Assembly (NCBI GenBank): GCA_037133495.1
Contig: JBAXOA010000006.1
Span: 1-64,000 of the forward strand
Source: JAAFHB01 sp037133495
GTDB lineage: Bacteria; Bacteroidota; Bacteroidia; Bacteroidales; Prolixibacteraceae
DNA: 64,000 nucleotides
Reading direction: 5' to 3'
Every line of letters begins with the position of its first letter. Position 1 is the first letter of the stretch. The notes beneath the pieces are model-generated. The model did not search any database, was not told the origin of the DNA, and was given only the letters and a program-made list of their open reading frames with translations. The translations under genes and the position numbers were made by a program. Below, piece after piece: positions 34,552 to 44,183 of the stretch.

Positions 34552-37284
34552 GTGAAGTATCCTAAAATTACACTTCGTTATACTGCTGTTATTCTGCTTA
34601 TTGCATTTATGTTTTTGACAAAGCCGGGTCGATCGCAAGAAATTCAGGAAATGAAAATTACCGGAAGTTTTACAAAGGCTCCGCTGCAGGAGGTTTTTAA
34701 TTCACTCGGAAAAAAATATGGTATCCGGTTTTTTTATAAAGAAGAGTGGATCAAATCCATAGAAATCACAGGTGCCTTTAATAATATGCCGTTGATTCAG
34801 GTGCTGAATAAGACTGTTCAAGGTAGGGAATTGGATTTTAAATTCTTTCAGCAAAATTCAGTCGTTGTTTTCCCTAAAAAAACAGATAGTCATGTGGTTA
34901 TAGGTGAGGACAAATCACAGGTTCTTGTTATTGGCGATCCCCTGAATCAAGGCCGTTATCAGCGTGCAAAAATCAGCGGAATTGTTCTTGAAGGTAAAAC
35001 AGGATTACCTCTTGCAGGCGCAGTGGTTTACAATCCGGAAACAAAAATTGGGGCGGCAACCAATTCAAAGGGAAGATATACAATCGATCTGCCAACCGGT
35101 GATATTCACCTGAGGGTTTCTTTCATGAGTTTCGAAAATCAGTATGCAAAAGTACAGCTGATTCAGGATGGCAATGCTGATTTTGAATTGTTTGAACAGA
35201 CTCACGCAATCGCTGAATACACAATTATCAGTGACAACGCAAAAGCTTCCAAAGCGCAGATGAGCATGATAAGTATGTCTGCTGTTACGTTAAAAGAGCT
35301 TCCCGTGCTGATGGGAGAGGCTGATATAATCAAGAGCATGGTGATGATGCCCGGTGTTCAAAGTGTGGGAGAGATGTCGTCAGGATTCAATGTGCGCGGC
35401 GGGAATACCGATCAGAATCTTGTCTTAATGAATGGCGCTCCTGTGTTCAATACAACACATCTTTTTGGCTTCTTTTCGATGATTAATCCGGATGCCGTTG
35501 ACAATGTAACGCTTTATAAAGGAGGAATTCCTGCTTCTTACGGCGAACGTATCTCGTCCGTTATGGATGTTCAATTAAAAGACGGAAGTGATCAAAATCT
35601 TCGTATAAATGGAGGTATTGGATTGATTAACAGTAGATTGACCATAGAAGGTCCATTTACCAAAAAGAAGAAAAGCACATTTATGATTGGAGGAAGAAGC
35701 ACTTATTCTGACTGGCTCCTTCAAAAGACGAAGAATCCAACATTTATGAATAGTGTGGCTCATTTTTACGATGTTAACGCGACTGCTAATTTTGAGATCA
35801 GTCCTAAAAATCATCTTAAATTAATGGGTTATTATAGTGCTGACGTTTTTAATTTGAATACCAGTTCGCTCTATGACTATGGCAATACCATCGGTTCATT
35901 GAACTGGAAGTTGAATCTCTCTGAAAAAGCGATATCAAATTTAAGTCTGGCCTACTCAAAATACGACTTAAAGGTTGATCGGAAAGATCCGGTTCTTCCT
36001 TTGGATGACTATACCCTCAAATCAAATATTCAGTACGGAAGCCTTAAATATATCTTTTCTTTTTTCCCAAATACCAAACACCATATCAGTACAGGTTTTC
36101 AAACCATTGGATATTGGATTCAACCTGGAAATATTATCCCGACACAGCAGGTATCCAACGTTCAGGAATCGACATTACGTCCCGAGCAATCGGCTGAGGC
36201 GGCCTTATTTGCCGACGACGACTTCGACTTATCGGATAAACTGGCATTTAATATTGGTTTGCGTTACAATCAATATATGAACTTTGGACCCGGAATGGTT
36301 TATGATTATGCCAACGGTCTTCCGAAAAGCGTAGCCACTATCACTGATTCAACAATCTACAAATCAGGTTCAGTCATAAAAGCTTACCAGGGTCTCGAAC
36401 CCCGTATTTCAATGAGGTATAATTTGACAAACGGAGGCTCTTTGAGGTTAAGCTATCAGCGGATCCACCAGTTTATCAGTCAGATTTCGAATACGGCGGT
36501 AATTTCACCTGCAGACTACTGGAAATCGGCCGATCCCTACCTTGCTCCAATGATCAACGATCAGATAGCCCTTGGATTTTTCAAAAATTCGACTGATGGA
36601 AAGTTTGAAACCACTGTAGAGGTTTACTACAAACAACTGCAAAATCTTTTAGAATATAAAAATGGCGCCCAGCTTTTGATGAATAAACACATCGAAACAG
36701 ACCTGATGCTGGCCAACGGTTACTCTTATGGAATGGAATTTATGGCAAAAAAGAGTTCTGGTCGTCTCAATGGATGGGTGAGCTATACTTATTCGAGGAC
36801 TTTTCGCAAAGGTGACAGTCCTTTCCCTGAAGAAAAAATCAACGGAGGCGGATATTACCCCTCTGTTTATGATAAACCACACGACCTTACCGCAGTAATG
36901 AATTATAAAATTAGCCGGAGGTGGCGATTTTCAAGTAATTTTGTCTTTTCTTCAGGCAGACCAATCACCTTGCCGGAACAGAAATATATTTATGGAGGTA
37001 GTCAGGTGGTGGTTTTCTCAGACAGGAATAAATACCGGATGCCCCCTTATCATCGTATGGACGTTAGTCTTACGCTCGATGAAAACCTTCGCAAAAAACG
37101 AATGTGGAAAGGAAGCTGGACCTTCTCGATTTACAATCTTTACGGACGCAGCAATCCTTACTCGGTTTTCTACCGCAAAGGGCCACAGTCGACCCTTGGT
37201 ACCGAAAATAGCCGGTACGATATCTTTAAAATGTCTATCATCGGCGTACCTGTTCCATCGATCACCTATAATTTTAAATTCTGA
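34552..37284 (+). CDS. TonB-dependent outer membrane receptor with STN and carboxypeptidase-regulatory-like domains
   Basis: A 910-aa outer-membrane transporter. Order of parts: signal peptide (1-29), an STN-like domain (about 35-110, ITGSFTKAPLQEVFNSLGKK), a CarboxypepD_reg-like domain (about 143-215, ISGIVLEGKTGLPLAGAVVY), a plug domain (about 245-345, SGFNVRGGNTDQNLVLMNGA) and a 22-strand type barrel ending in the aromatic TYNFKF. The start is GTG. STN domains in FecA-like receptors signal to an anti-sigma factor, but no sigma/anti-sigma pair is in this window. The next gene (DUF4249) overlaps by 1 nt. The substrate is unknown. Confidence 0.9.
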   Translation: MKYPKITLRYTAVILLIAFMFLTKPGRSQEIQEMKITGSFTKAPLQEVFNSLGKKYGIRFFYKEEWIKSIEITGAFNNMPLIQVLNKTVQGRELDFKFFQQNSVVVFPKKTDSHVVIGEDKSQVLVIGDPLNQGRYQRAKISGIVLEGKTGLPLAGAVVYNPETKIGAATNSKGRYTIDLPTGDIHLRVSFMSFENQYAKVQLIQDGNADFELFEQTHAIAEYTIISDNAKASKAQMSMISMSAVTLKELPVLMGEADIIKSMVMMPGVQSVGEMSSGFNVRGGNTDQNLVLMNGAPVFNTTHLFGFFSMINPDAVDNVTLYKGGIPASYGERISSVMDVQLKDGSDQNLRINGGIGLINSRLTIEGPFTKKKKSTFMIGGRSTYSDWLLQKTKNPTFMNSVAHFYDVNATANFEISPKNHLKLMGYYSADVFNLNTSSLYDYGNTIGSLNWKLNLSEKAISNLSLAYSKYDLKVDRKDPVLPLDDYTLKSNIQYGSLKYIFSFFPNTKHHISTGFQTIGYWIQPGNIIPTQQVSNVQESTLRPEQSAEAALFADDDFDLSDKLAFNIGLRYNQYMNFGPGMVYDYANGLPKSVATITDSTIYKSGSVIKAYQGLEPRISMRYNLTNGGSLRLSYQRIHQFISQISNTAVISPADYWKSADPYLAPMINDQIALGFFKNSTDGKFETTVEVYYKQLQNLLEYKNGAQLLMNKHIETDLMLANGYSYGMEFMAKKSSGRLNGWVSYTYSRTFRKGDSPFPEEKINGGGYYPSVYDKPHDLTAVMNYKISRRWRFSSNFVFSSGRPITLPEQKYIYGGSQVVVFSDRNKYRMPPYHRMDVSLTLDENLRKKRMWKGSWTFSIYNLYGRSNPYSVFYRKGPQSTLGTENSRYDIFKMSIIGVPVPSITYNFKF

Positions 37285-38408
37285 TGCGAAAAGAACTCTG
37301 CTATATTTCACTCTTTCTTGTGCTCTTCACATCGTGCGAACAGGTTTATCAGCCTGATATCGAAACAGTGAATGGTCAGCTTGTTGTTGAAGCGCGAATT
37401 ACAAATGATCTGTCCAAAAATTTCATTCACCTTACCAGAACACGTAGTTTCTATGATAAACAGCCTCCTCTGGAAGTATCGGGAGCCGTGTTGACACTTA
37501 ATGAAATGGGCACTAAGGTGTCATTAAGGGCGAGTGAAAGTTCGCCTGGATATTATACTTTAAATTCTGTTCCTGAGATCGGAAAAATATATTTTTTGAG
37601 GATCGGAATATTAAATGAGGTGTATGAATCAGCGGCAGTCACAATGCCTTCCATCCCTCAAATTGCGAATTTCCATACTGAACATGTGGTAAAAAAAGTT
37701 TATGTAAATAATGTGGAAGGCATACCGCAGGCGTTTGATAAGCCGGGAAGAGAATTTTATGTTGATTTGCCGGTTACGAATTCACTGTCTTATTTCCGTT
37801 TTGATATAAAAACCGTTTGGGAATGGCATTGCGATTATATTCCAAATCCGGTTTCTGAGATTCCTTCAATCTATGGATGGTATGTTTTTCACGATAAAGC
37901 GATGTTCAATCTGGCTGGTCCTAAAAGTTTCAGCCAGTCAAATAAAATTGAAAAACATTCCATTCTGAATGTATCCTACAATGTCCTTGATTATATATAT
38001 GCCGATACCTTGATCACAAAATCTGATACGTTATATGCTAAAGGGTGCATTCTTTCTATTGACCAGTACGGCACTTCCAAAGAATCATTTGAGTATCATG
38101 AACAGCTGAACAGCCAATTCTCCGCTGCCGGCAATTTGTTTGATCCTATTCAGAATCAAATACATGGAAATATAATATGCAAAACAAACTCGTCAAAGGT
38201 TGTATATGGATTTTTCGATCTGAATTCTTATGCACCTCATCGCTATTTCTTTAATTTGTCTCATCCACCCGAAGATTTTCCCATGCGACAAATTTTTCAA
38301 TATCCTGAATTGCCCGATGAAAACGGAATGCTGATAACACAAACGGTAATAGGTCCGCCGACTGAACTACCACCGCCGAAGCATCCTCCATTATGGTGGG
38401 TAAAGTAA
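37284..38408 (+). CDS. DUF4249 family outer-membrane lipoprotein
   Basis: A 374-aa lipoprotein with signal MRKELCYISLFLVLFTSC (C18). The beta-sandwich start NGQLVVEARITNDLSKNFIHLTRT and the VSGAVLTLNE block match the DUF4249 family, which is regularly encoded just after an STN/CarboxypepD-type TonB receptor, as here. By analogy with SusD it may be a surface lid or substrate-binding partner, but no function is established. Start and stop codons of the two genes share one base. Confidence 0.85.
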   Translation: MRKELCYISLFLVLFTSCEQVYQPDIETVNGQLVVEARITNDLSKNFIHLTRTRSFYDKQPPLEVSGAVLTLNEMGTKVSLRASESSPGYYTLNSVPEIGKIYFLRIGILNEVYESAAVTMPSIPQIANFHTEHVVKKVYVNNVEGIPQAFDKPGREFYVDLPVTNSLSYFRFDIKTVWEWHCDYIPNPVSEIPSIYGWYVFHDKAMFNLAGPKSFSQSNKIEKHSILNVSYNVLDYIYADTLITKSDTLYAKGCILSIDQYGTSKESFEYHEQLNSQFSAAGNLFDPIQNQIHGNIICKTNSSKVVYGFFDLNSYAPHRYFFNLSHPPEDFPMRQIFQYPELPDENGMLITQTVIGPPTELPPPKHPPLWWVK

Positions 38409-38485
38409 TGGGTACGCATAACTTCAGGATTCGCCGGTTAATAAATACTTCAGCATTGCAGCAAATTAAATAAAGAGATTTCAAC

Positions 38486-40096
38486 GTGAAAAGAATAATA
38501 CTACTGTTCCTAATCTTCGGTGCCATTACAGGCAAAGCTCAGGAAAAGGAGCATTTCAGCCTCTTTACCGACCGCGATGTCTACGTAAGTGGTGAAACAC
38601 TTTTGTTAAAGGTATTTGCACCTTCCGACGAAATTTCAGGAGTCGTTAATGTCGATCTGATTAATGCCAAAGGGAAAATAATTTACGGAATCAGCAAGCA
38701 AATATTTGACCATCAGGCAGATGGGTATCTTGATCTTCCCGATTCTTTAAGCTCCGGATGCTATCTGCTTTGTGCTTCAACAAAAATTAATCCTGCCTTA
38801 ACGGTTAAAGAACTGTATGTATGTAACCGGTTTACGGGATTGCCTGAATCCGGTTTATTGCTTCGGGCAGCTGAAACGAATGATTTGAATGAAAAATTTG
38901 CAGCTGCATTGCAAATTGAAGGTTTGGATAAAACTTATAAAACCAGAGGGACAGTACATGCCACACTGAAATTGCCGCCCGAACTTCTGTCGCAAACTAC
39001 CGGAAAATTGTTTGTCAGTATTTCAGAAAATGTTCCCGGATACTCATCCCGAACATTCATTAAAAAAGTAAATATTCCCCAAAATCCCTTGATTGAAAAG
39101 GACGGGATTGTGCTTGAAGGAAATATCAAAGATGAGAGAGCCCGTACACCATTCGAAAAGGGAACTGTATTGCTTTCGATTCCCGACACGGTTCAAAAGC
39201 TAAATTATTTCATTCCAGGCAAGGATGGCCGTTTTAATTTTCAGCTTGACAACTATTATGGAAAAATACCATTGGTCATACAAGGCTTCGATCCTGAAGA
39301 GAAGCTACTGGTAAAACTTGCTCTTAACCTCCGTGATAGCATGACAAGTGTCGTACCTGCTTTCGAAACATGGACCATTGCCCCCGAATTCAAAAAATAT
39401 ATCAGAAATAGCATTGACGCGATTACTTTTCGTAAAATATTTGATAAACAGGAATTTACAATTGATAAAGCGCCAAAAAACAAGGCGGATGCCTACTCTT
39501 TTTATGGGAAGCCAACAGAGATCATCGATCCGCGGCTCTTTATCGATCTGCCCGATTTTACGGAAATCTCTCGCGAACTCTTACCCGGTGTTAAGTTTAG
39601 AGCTAATAACCGCATTCCAACTATGCAGATTTTTAATCCTTCAACACGCAGCTATTTTGAAAGACAGCCATTGCTGCTGCTCGACGGGATTCCATTCCGT
39701 GATCTGAATATCATCAAAGGAATGGGTTCCAAAGAGATCGATAAAATAGAAATTGTCCGAAGTGAAAGATATTATGGCGATTTGATGTTTCCTGGTGTAG
39801 TAGCCATTCATACTACAAACCCCGATATCAACAGACTAAACGAATCGAACGAAGTTATAAAATTGAACATCAATGGATTGCAGCCCGGTTTGACTTTAAA
39901 TGTTCCTGACAAACAACCATTAAACGAACCTGATCTTCGTAAGGTTTTGTTCTGGAAACCATCTTTAGAACCTGAACAAACCATGCGTATCGATTTTGAG
40001 ACATCCGATATTCACGGTGATTTCAAGCTGATAATCCATGGAAAATCCAACGACGGATCTATTTATTATAAAGAACAAACTTTTGTGGTAAACTAA
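38486..40096 (+). CDS. Secreted protein with MG2-like (macroglobulin) domain
   Basis: A 536-aa exported protein with signal MKRIILLFLIFGAITGKAQ and a GTG start. The first domain, HFSLFTDRDVYVSGETLLLKVF, is the MG2-type beta-sandwich found in alpha-2-macroglobulins and in many Bacteroidota proteins linked to TonB receptors. A plug-like segment occurs at about 385-450 (LLLDGIPFRDLNIIKGMGSKEIDKIEIVR, resembling the TonB plug 'LDG..' region, given here in part). It belongs to the same transcription unit as the receptor (77-nt gap after DUF4249, 1 nt before the next gene). Function unknown; it may help assemble or cap the receptor. Confidence 0.7.
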   Translation: MKRIILLFLIFGAITGKAQEKEHFSLFTDRDVYVSGETLLLKVFAPSDEISGVVNVDLINAKGKIIYGISKQIFDHQADGYLDLPDSLSSGCYLLCASTKINPALTVKELYVCNRFTGLPESGLLLRAAETNDLNEKFAAALQIEGLDKTYKTRGTVHATLKLPPELLSQTTGKLFVSISENVPGYSSRTFIKKVNIPQNPLIEKDGIVLEGNIKDERARTPFEKGTVLLSIPDTVQKLNYFIPGKDGRFNFQLDNYYGKIPLVIQGFDPEEKLLVKLALNLRDSMTSVVPAFETWTIAPEFKKYIRNSIDAITFRKIFDKQEFTIDKAPKNKADAYSFYGKPTEIIDPRLFIDLPDFTEISRELLPGVKFRANNRIPTMQIFNPSTRSYFERQPLLLLDGIPFRDLNIIKGMGSKEIDKIEIVRSERYYGDLMFPGVVAIHTTNPDINRLNESNEVIKLNINGLQPGLTLNVPDKQPLNEPDLRKVLFWKPSLEPEQTMRIDFETSDIHGDFKLIIHGKSNDGSIYYKEQTFVVN

Positions 40097-40097
40097 T

Positions 40098-40799
40098 ATG
40101 GCTAACAGGATTTCACCTATTATTTTTCTTTTCGGATTGCTTGCAGCCACATCACTCTTCGCCCAGGTCAGGTTGCCAAATAGCCAGAATACCGAAAAAA
40201 TTAAAGGATCGCGCTTCGTTTCTTATCCCGGTTATTCAGGATCACCCTATCTGAGTGATAAATTCCTTTATGGCGAGATCGAATTCGTTGACGGAACAAA
40301 AATTGACAATATCGGATTGCGTTACAGCGCTTATCGCGACGAGATTATTTACTATAATAAATCAGTATTAGTCCAGATAGTTATTGATAAGATGAGTCTG
40401 AAGGGCTTTTCATTTACAGACGAACAAGGGAAAAAAAGAGTCTTTCGCCGCCAATATTATAATGGATATAATCAGGGGGAATGTTTTTTTGAAGTTCTTA
40501 GTGATGGAAAAATTGTGCTCCTTGCCTACCGAAAAGTTGATTTAGGAACCTGTGACCCTTCCTATAGCAAATTGGGTTTGGCCTATCAGCAATCGTATTC
40601 CTATTATTTATATTCTGCAGACAAAGGCTATTCTCTGCTTAAAATCAACAGGAAATCATTGCTCTCAAAATTCGACAAACCCAACCAAAAACTGGTAAGA
40701 AGGACGCTTCGTAAAAACAGCGTGTTTATTCTCGATGAAGCCAGTTTTGTAAAAGCATGGAACCTGATTAAAGATAAAGGGATTAACCCGATTCTTTAA
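40098..40799 (+). CDS. Exported hypothetical protein of the TonB receptor operon
   Basis: A 233-aa protein with signal peptide MANRISPIIFLFGLLAATSLFA. No family recognised. The rest is beta-rich and tyrosine-rich (FLYGEIEFVDGTKIDNIGLR, SAYRDEIIYY, YQQSYSYYLYSADKGY) with two cysteines. It starts 1 nt after the MG2-domain gene, so the two are co-translated and likely act in the same envelope process. Confidence 0.6.
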   Translation: MANRISPIIFLFGLLAATSLFAQVRLPNSQNTEKIKGSRFVSYPGYSGSPYLSDKFLYGEIEFVDGTKIDNIGLRYSAYRDEIIYYNKSVLVQIVIDKMSLKGFSFTDEQGKKRVFRRQYYNGYNQGECFFEVLSDGKIVLLAYRKVDLGTCDPSYSKLGLAYQQSYSYYLYSADKGYSLLKINRKSLLSKFDKPNQKLVRRTLRKNSVFILDEASFVKAWNLIKDKGINPIL

Positions 40800-40859
40800 A
40801 ATGCAGTCTGAAATTCTTCCTCCGGATAATTAATATTTGGAAATTAAAATAAATAATTC

Positions 40860-43800
40860 ATGCAAGAAAAATCATTGCTTTTTCTAATACTCCTGTTCAC
40901 GGTGCCGGCTTTTTCACAACCCAAAGAAAGACGGGCAAAATATGATATCTCAAAAGAAAGGGTGTTATATACTGTGGGCTATACCCATCTTGATTCAGAG
41001 TACGAATGGGACTATAAAACAACCGTAAGCGAGTATCTTAAAAATACTATGGAGGAAAATTACAGGCTTTTTGATAAATACCCTGATTACGTTTTCAACT
41101 TTACCGGCGCCCGTCGTTACCGGTTAATGAAAGAATATCATCCTGAATTATTTAAAAGGCTAAAAGGATACATCGACACAGGCCGTTGGTTTGTAGCCGG
41201 TTCATCGATGGAGGAGGGTGAAGTAAATGTTTCTTCTTCGGAGTCGGTTATCCGTCAGGTATTGTATGGCAATGAGTATTTCAGAAAAGAATTTGGCAAA
41301 GAAAGCTCCGATTATATGCTGCCCGACTGCTTTGGATTTGTTGCGAGTCTGCCCTCAGTTTTACACCATGCCGGCATAATTGGTTTTTCGACTCAGAAAT
41401 TAACCATTCCTAATCTTCAAACTGCTGTTCCTTTGCCTTTTAACGTTGGCGTATGGAATGGTCCTGATGGGAAAGGGCTTGTTGCCTGTCTCGATGCTAC
41501 CGACTATGACGGTGACTTAATGCCTCGTTTGGACATCGATAAATACTGGGATAATCGCCTGGCTGATGACTATAAGAAATACGGTATTACCTTCGACTAC
41601 CGATATTATGGTTGTGGTGATATGGGTGGAGGACTTCGTGAAAGGGATGTGATAAATGCCGAAGGAAGCTTGAAAAATCCTGACAGCAAACTGAAAGTGA
41701 TATTAACTGCTTCCGACCAGATGTACAAGGATATTACACCGGAAATCAGAAAAAAGCTTCCTGTTTATTCAGGTGATTTATTGCTGGTTGAGCATAGTGC
41801 CGGCTCGATGACTTCGCAATCATTTATGAAGCGTTTAAATCGTAAAAATGAGGTTTTGGCGCAAGCCTCAGAGCAATTGGCATCTATGGCCAATTATCTC
41901 ACAGGTGCTGCTTACCCGTTCGAAAAGTTGAATAATTCGTGGGAGCTGTTACTGGGAAGCCAGATGCATGATGTACTACCCGGAACTGCTATCCCAACAG
42001 CCTTTAAACTCGCCTGGAATGATGAATTTATTGCACAAAATGGATTTTCATCGGTATTATATAACGCTGTCAGGAACGTTTCTTCCCAGATGAATACACA
42101 AACAAAAGGACGAGCCATTGCGGTCTCCAATCCTGTTGCTATTGAGCGTGAAGATGTTTGCACCGCTGAACTGGAATATGCCGTTATGCCTGCTCATCTT
42201 AAGGTTTATGATTCGGGAGGAAAGGAAGTCCCCTCTCAAATAATTGGACGAAATGCAAATAAAGTGAAATTGATATTTCTTGCAAATGTTCCATCATTGG
42301 GTATTGCGGTTTATGATGTGCGGGAATCTGCAACGAAAGGATCCCCTTCAGCCTCAACTCTTTCTGCTGAGCCAAACACGATGGAAAATGAATATTATAA
42401 GTTATCGTTGAATGATGATGGCGATATTGCAAGTATCATCGATAAAAAGGCTGCTCGTGAGCTTCTTGCAAAACCTGCCAGACTGGAGTTTCAGCGCGAA
42501 ATACCTCAAAAAGAACCGTCGTGGAATATGTTCTGGTATGATCGCAAGAATCCGCCGTTTGATTTTATGAACAAGGAAGTTTCCATCAAAATGGTCGAAA
42601 ATGGACCGGTTCGAATTGCCTTTGAAGTGACACGGAAAGGTCAGAATTCCAATATAAAGCAAATAATAAGCCTCGCTGCCGGGAAAGCGGGTAAACGGGT
42701 TGAGGTTGTTAATGTGATTGACTGGCAGTCGACCGGCGTAAGTTTAAAAGCATCCTTCCCTTTGGTTGCCGCGAATGAAAATGCCACTTACAATCTGGGA
42801 GTTGGAACTATTCAACGGAATACTAATCACGAATTCAAATTTGAGGTGCCATCGAAAATGTGGTTCGACCTCACCGATAAATCGGGAAAGTTTGGAGTCT
42901 CTGTTCTTGAAGATTGCAAGTACGGTTCCGATAAACCGGACAGCAACACTTTACGCCTCACATTGCAATATACTCCATCTGCGAAGCTCTGTCCGACATG
43001 GCTTTACCAGTCAACACAAGACTGGGGAATTCAGGATGTGAAGTATGGTTTGTACAGCCATAACGGTGATTGGTCGCAAAGTGAAACGCAATGGCAGGCT
43101 GAGTTCTTAAATAAACCCTTGCTTGCTTTTGAAGCGCCTAAACATAACGGTAAGGCTGGTTCCGTATTTTCGTTCCTGACCATCAGCTCCCCCAAAGTTG
43201 GTGTGATGGCCTTAAAAAAAGCAGAGCAAGGCGATTACTTTATTGTTCGGGTCAACGAACTTTCAGGAAACGATGTGACGGGAGTCAGCCTTAAATTTCC
43301 GGGTAAAATTTTGGATGCTTTCGAAGTTAACGGACAAGAACAAAGAACCGGCGCAGCAACTATAACCGGTAATTCCCTTCAGTTTGATCTTTCGCACTAT
43401 ACAATTCGCAGTTATGCGTTTAAACTTGCTCCTCAGAATCAATTGGCTTTCAATCAGTCAACAGTAGATTTAAACTACGATCAGGATGTGATCAGCTTTG
43501 ACAATAACCGTACAGATGGAAATATGACAGGGAAATACGACCCAACCGACCATGGAAATGTATGTAATTATCCCGGCGAACAAATTTCCGGTGAAATAGT
43601 TAGTGAGGGAGTGAAGTTTCGGATGGGCAACACGGCCGATTTACAAAATAATGTTGTCACATGTAAAGGTCAGACAGTAACATTACCTGCCGGTGATTTT
43701 AATAAGATTTATATTTTAGCAGCAAGTACTGCAGAATCAACAGGAATTTTTACGGTAAACGGAACACCTGTAAATTTAAGCGTAGGTAATTGGAAAGGAT

Positions 43801-44153
43801 TTATCGGACAACATTACGACAGGCAGTTTGACCTCGATGGCTTTTCTGTGTTGAGCGTTAAAGCGCCTTATTTAAAGCAGGATAATATCGCCTGGTTTGC
43901 GTCACATTGGCATTTCGGCTATCCAACCAGAAATGAGCCTTACGAATATTCTTATATTTTTAAGTATGAAATTGGCTTACCTTCAAATACTACTACAATT
44001 ACTTTACCTGACAATGACAGGATAAAAATCTTTGGGATAACGGTTGGGAGGAATAACGCTGACGATGTGAAATTATTACAGTCACTTACCGACGACTTTA
44101 ACACCACCAGTCCGTTTTTACTTAGAAATAATACATCAAAACTCGAAAAATAG
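40860..44153 (+). CDS. Glycoside hydrolase family 38-like alpha-mannosidase
   Basis: A 1097-aa exported enzyme (signal MQEKSLLFLILLFTVPAFS) predicted to cleave alpha-mannosidic bonds with a zinc ion. Metal ligands H43-x-D45 (GYTHLDSEYEW) and the candidate nucleophile D156 (LPDCFGF) are in place, as is the MHDVLPGT segment that carries the other zinc histidine. The first glycine-histidine of the usual GHxHxD is GYTH here, and the nucleophile context is DCFGF instead of DPFG. A long C-terminal beta region follows. Linkage specificity cannot be read from the sequence. Confidence 0.85.
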   Translation: MQEKSLLFLILLFTVPAFSQPKERRAKYDISKERVLYTVGYTHLDSEYEWDYKTTVSEYLKNTMEENYRLFDKYPDYVFNFTGARRYRLMKEYHPELFKRLKGYIDTGRWFVAGSSMEEGEVNVSSSESVIRQVLYGNEYFRKEFGKESSDYMLPDCFGFVASLPSVLHHAGIIGFSTQKLTIPNLQTAVPLPFNVGVWNGPDGKGLVACLDATDYDGDLMPRLDIDKYWDNRLADDYKKYGITFDYRYYGCGDMGGGLRERDVINAEGSLKNPDSKLKVILTASDQMYKDITPEIRKKLPVYSGDLLLVEHSAGSMTSQSFMKRLNRKNEVLAQASEQLASMANYLTGAAYPFEKLNNSWELLLGSQMHDVLPGTAIPTAFKLAWNDEFIAQNGFSSVLYNAVRNVSSQMNTQTKGRAIAVSNPVAIEREDVCTAELEYAVMPAHLKVYDSGGKEVPSQIIGRNANKVKLIFLANVPSLGIAVYDVRESATKGSPSASTLSAEPNTMENEYYKLSLNDDGDIASIIDKKAARELLAKPARLEFQREIPQKEPSWNMFWYDRKNPPFDFMNKEVSIKMVENGPVRIAFEVTRKGQNSNIKQIISLAAGKAGKRVEVVNVIDWQSTGVSLKASFPLVAANENATYNLGVGTIQRNTNHEFKFEVPSKMWFDLTDKSGKFGVSVLEDCKYGSDKPDSNTLRLTLQYTPSAKLCPTWLYQSTQDWGIQDVKYGLYSHNGDWSQSETQWQAEFLNKPLLAFEAPKHNGKAGSVFSFLTISSPKVGVMALKKAEQGDYFIVRVNELSGNDVTGVSLKFPGKILDAFEVNGQEQRTGAATITGNSLQFDLSHYTIRSYAFKLAPQNQLAFNQSTVDLNYDQDVISFDNNRTDGNMTGKYDPTDHGNVCNYPGEQISGEIVSEGVKFRMGNTADLQNNVVTCKGQTVTLPAGDFNKIYILAASTAESTGIFTVNGTPVNLSVGNWKGFIGQHYDRQFDLDGFSVLSVKAPYLKQDNIAWFASHWHFGYPTRNEPYEYSYIFKYEIGLPSNTTTITLPDNDRIKIFGITVGRNNADDVKLLQSLTDDFNTTSPFLLRNNTSKLEK

Positions 44154-44183
44154 AGTCAATTTTGATTATTAACAAATAGCGCT

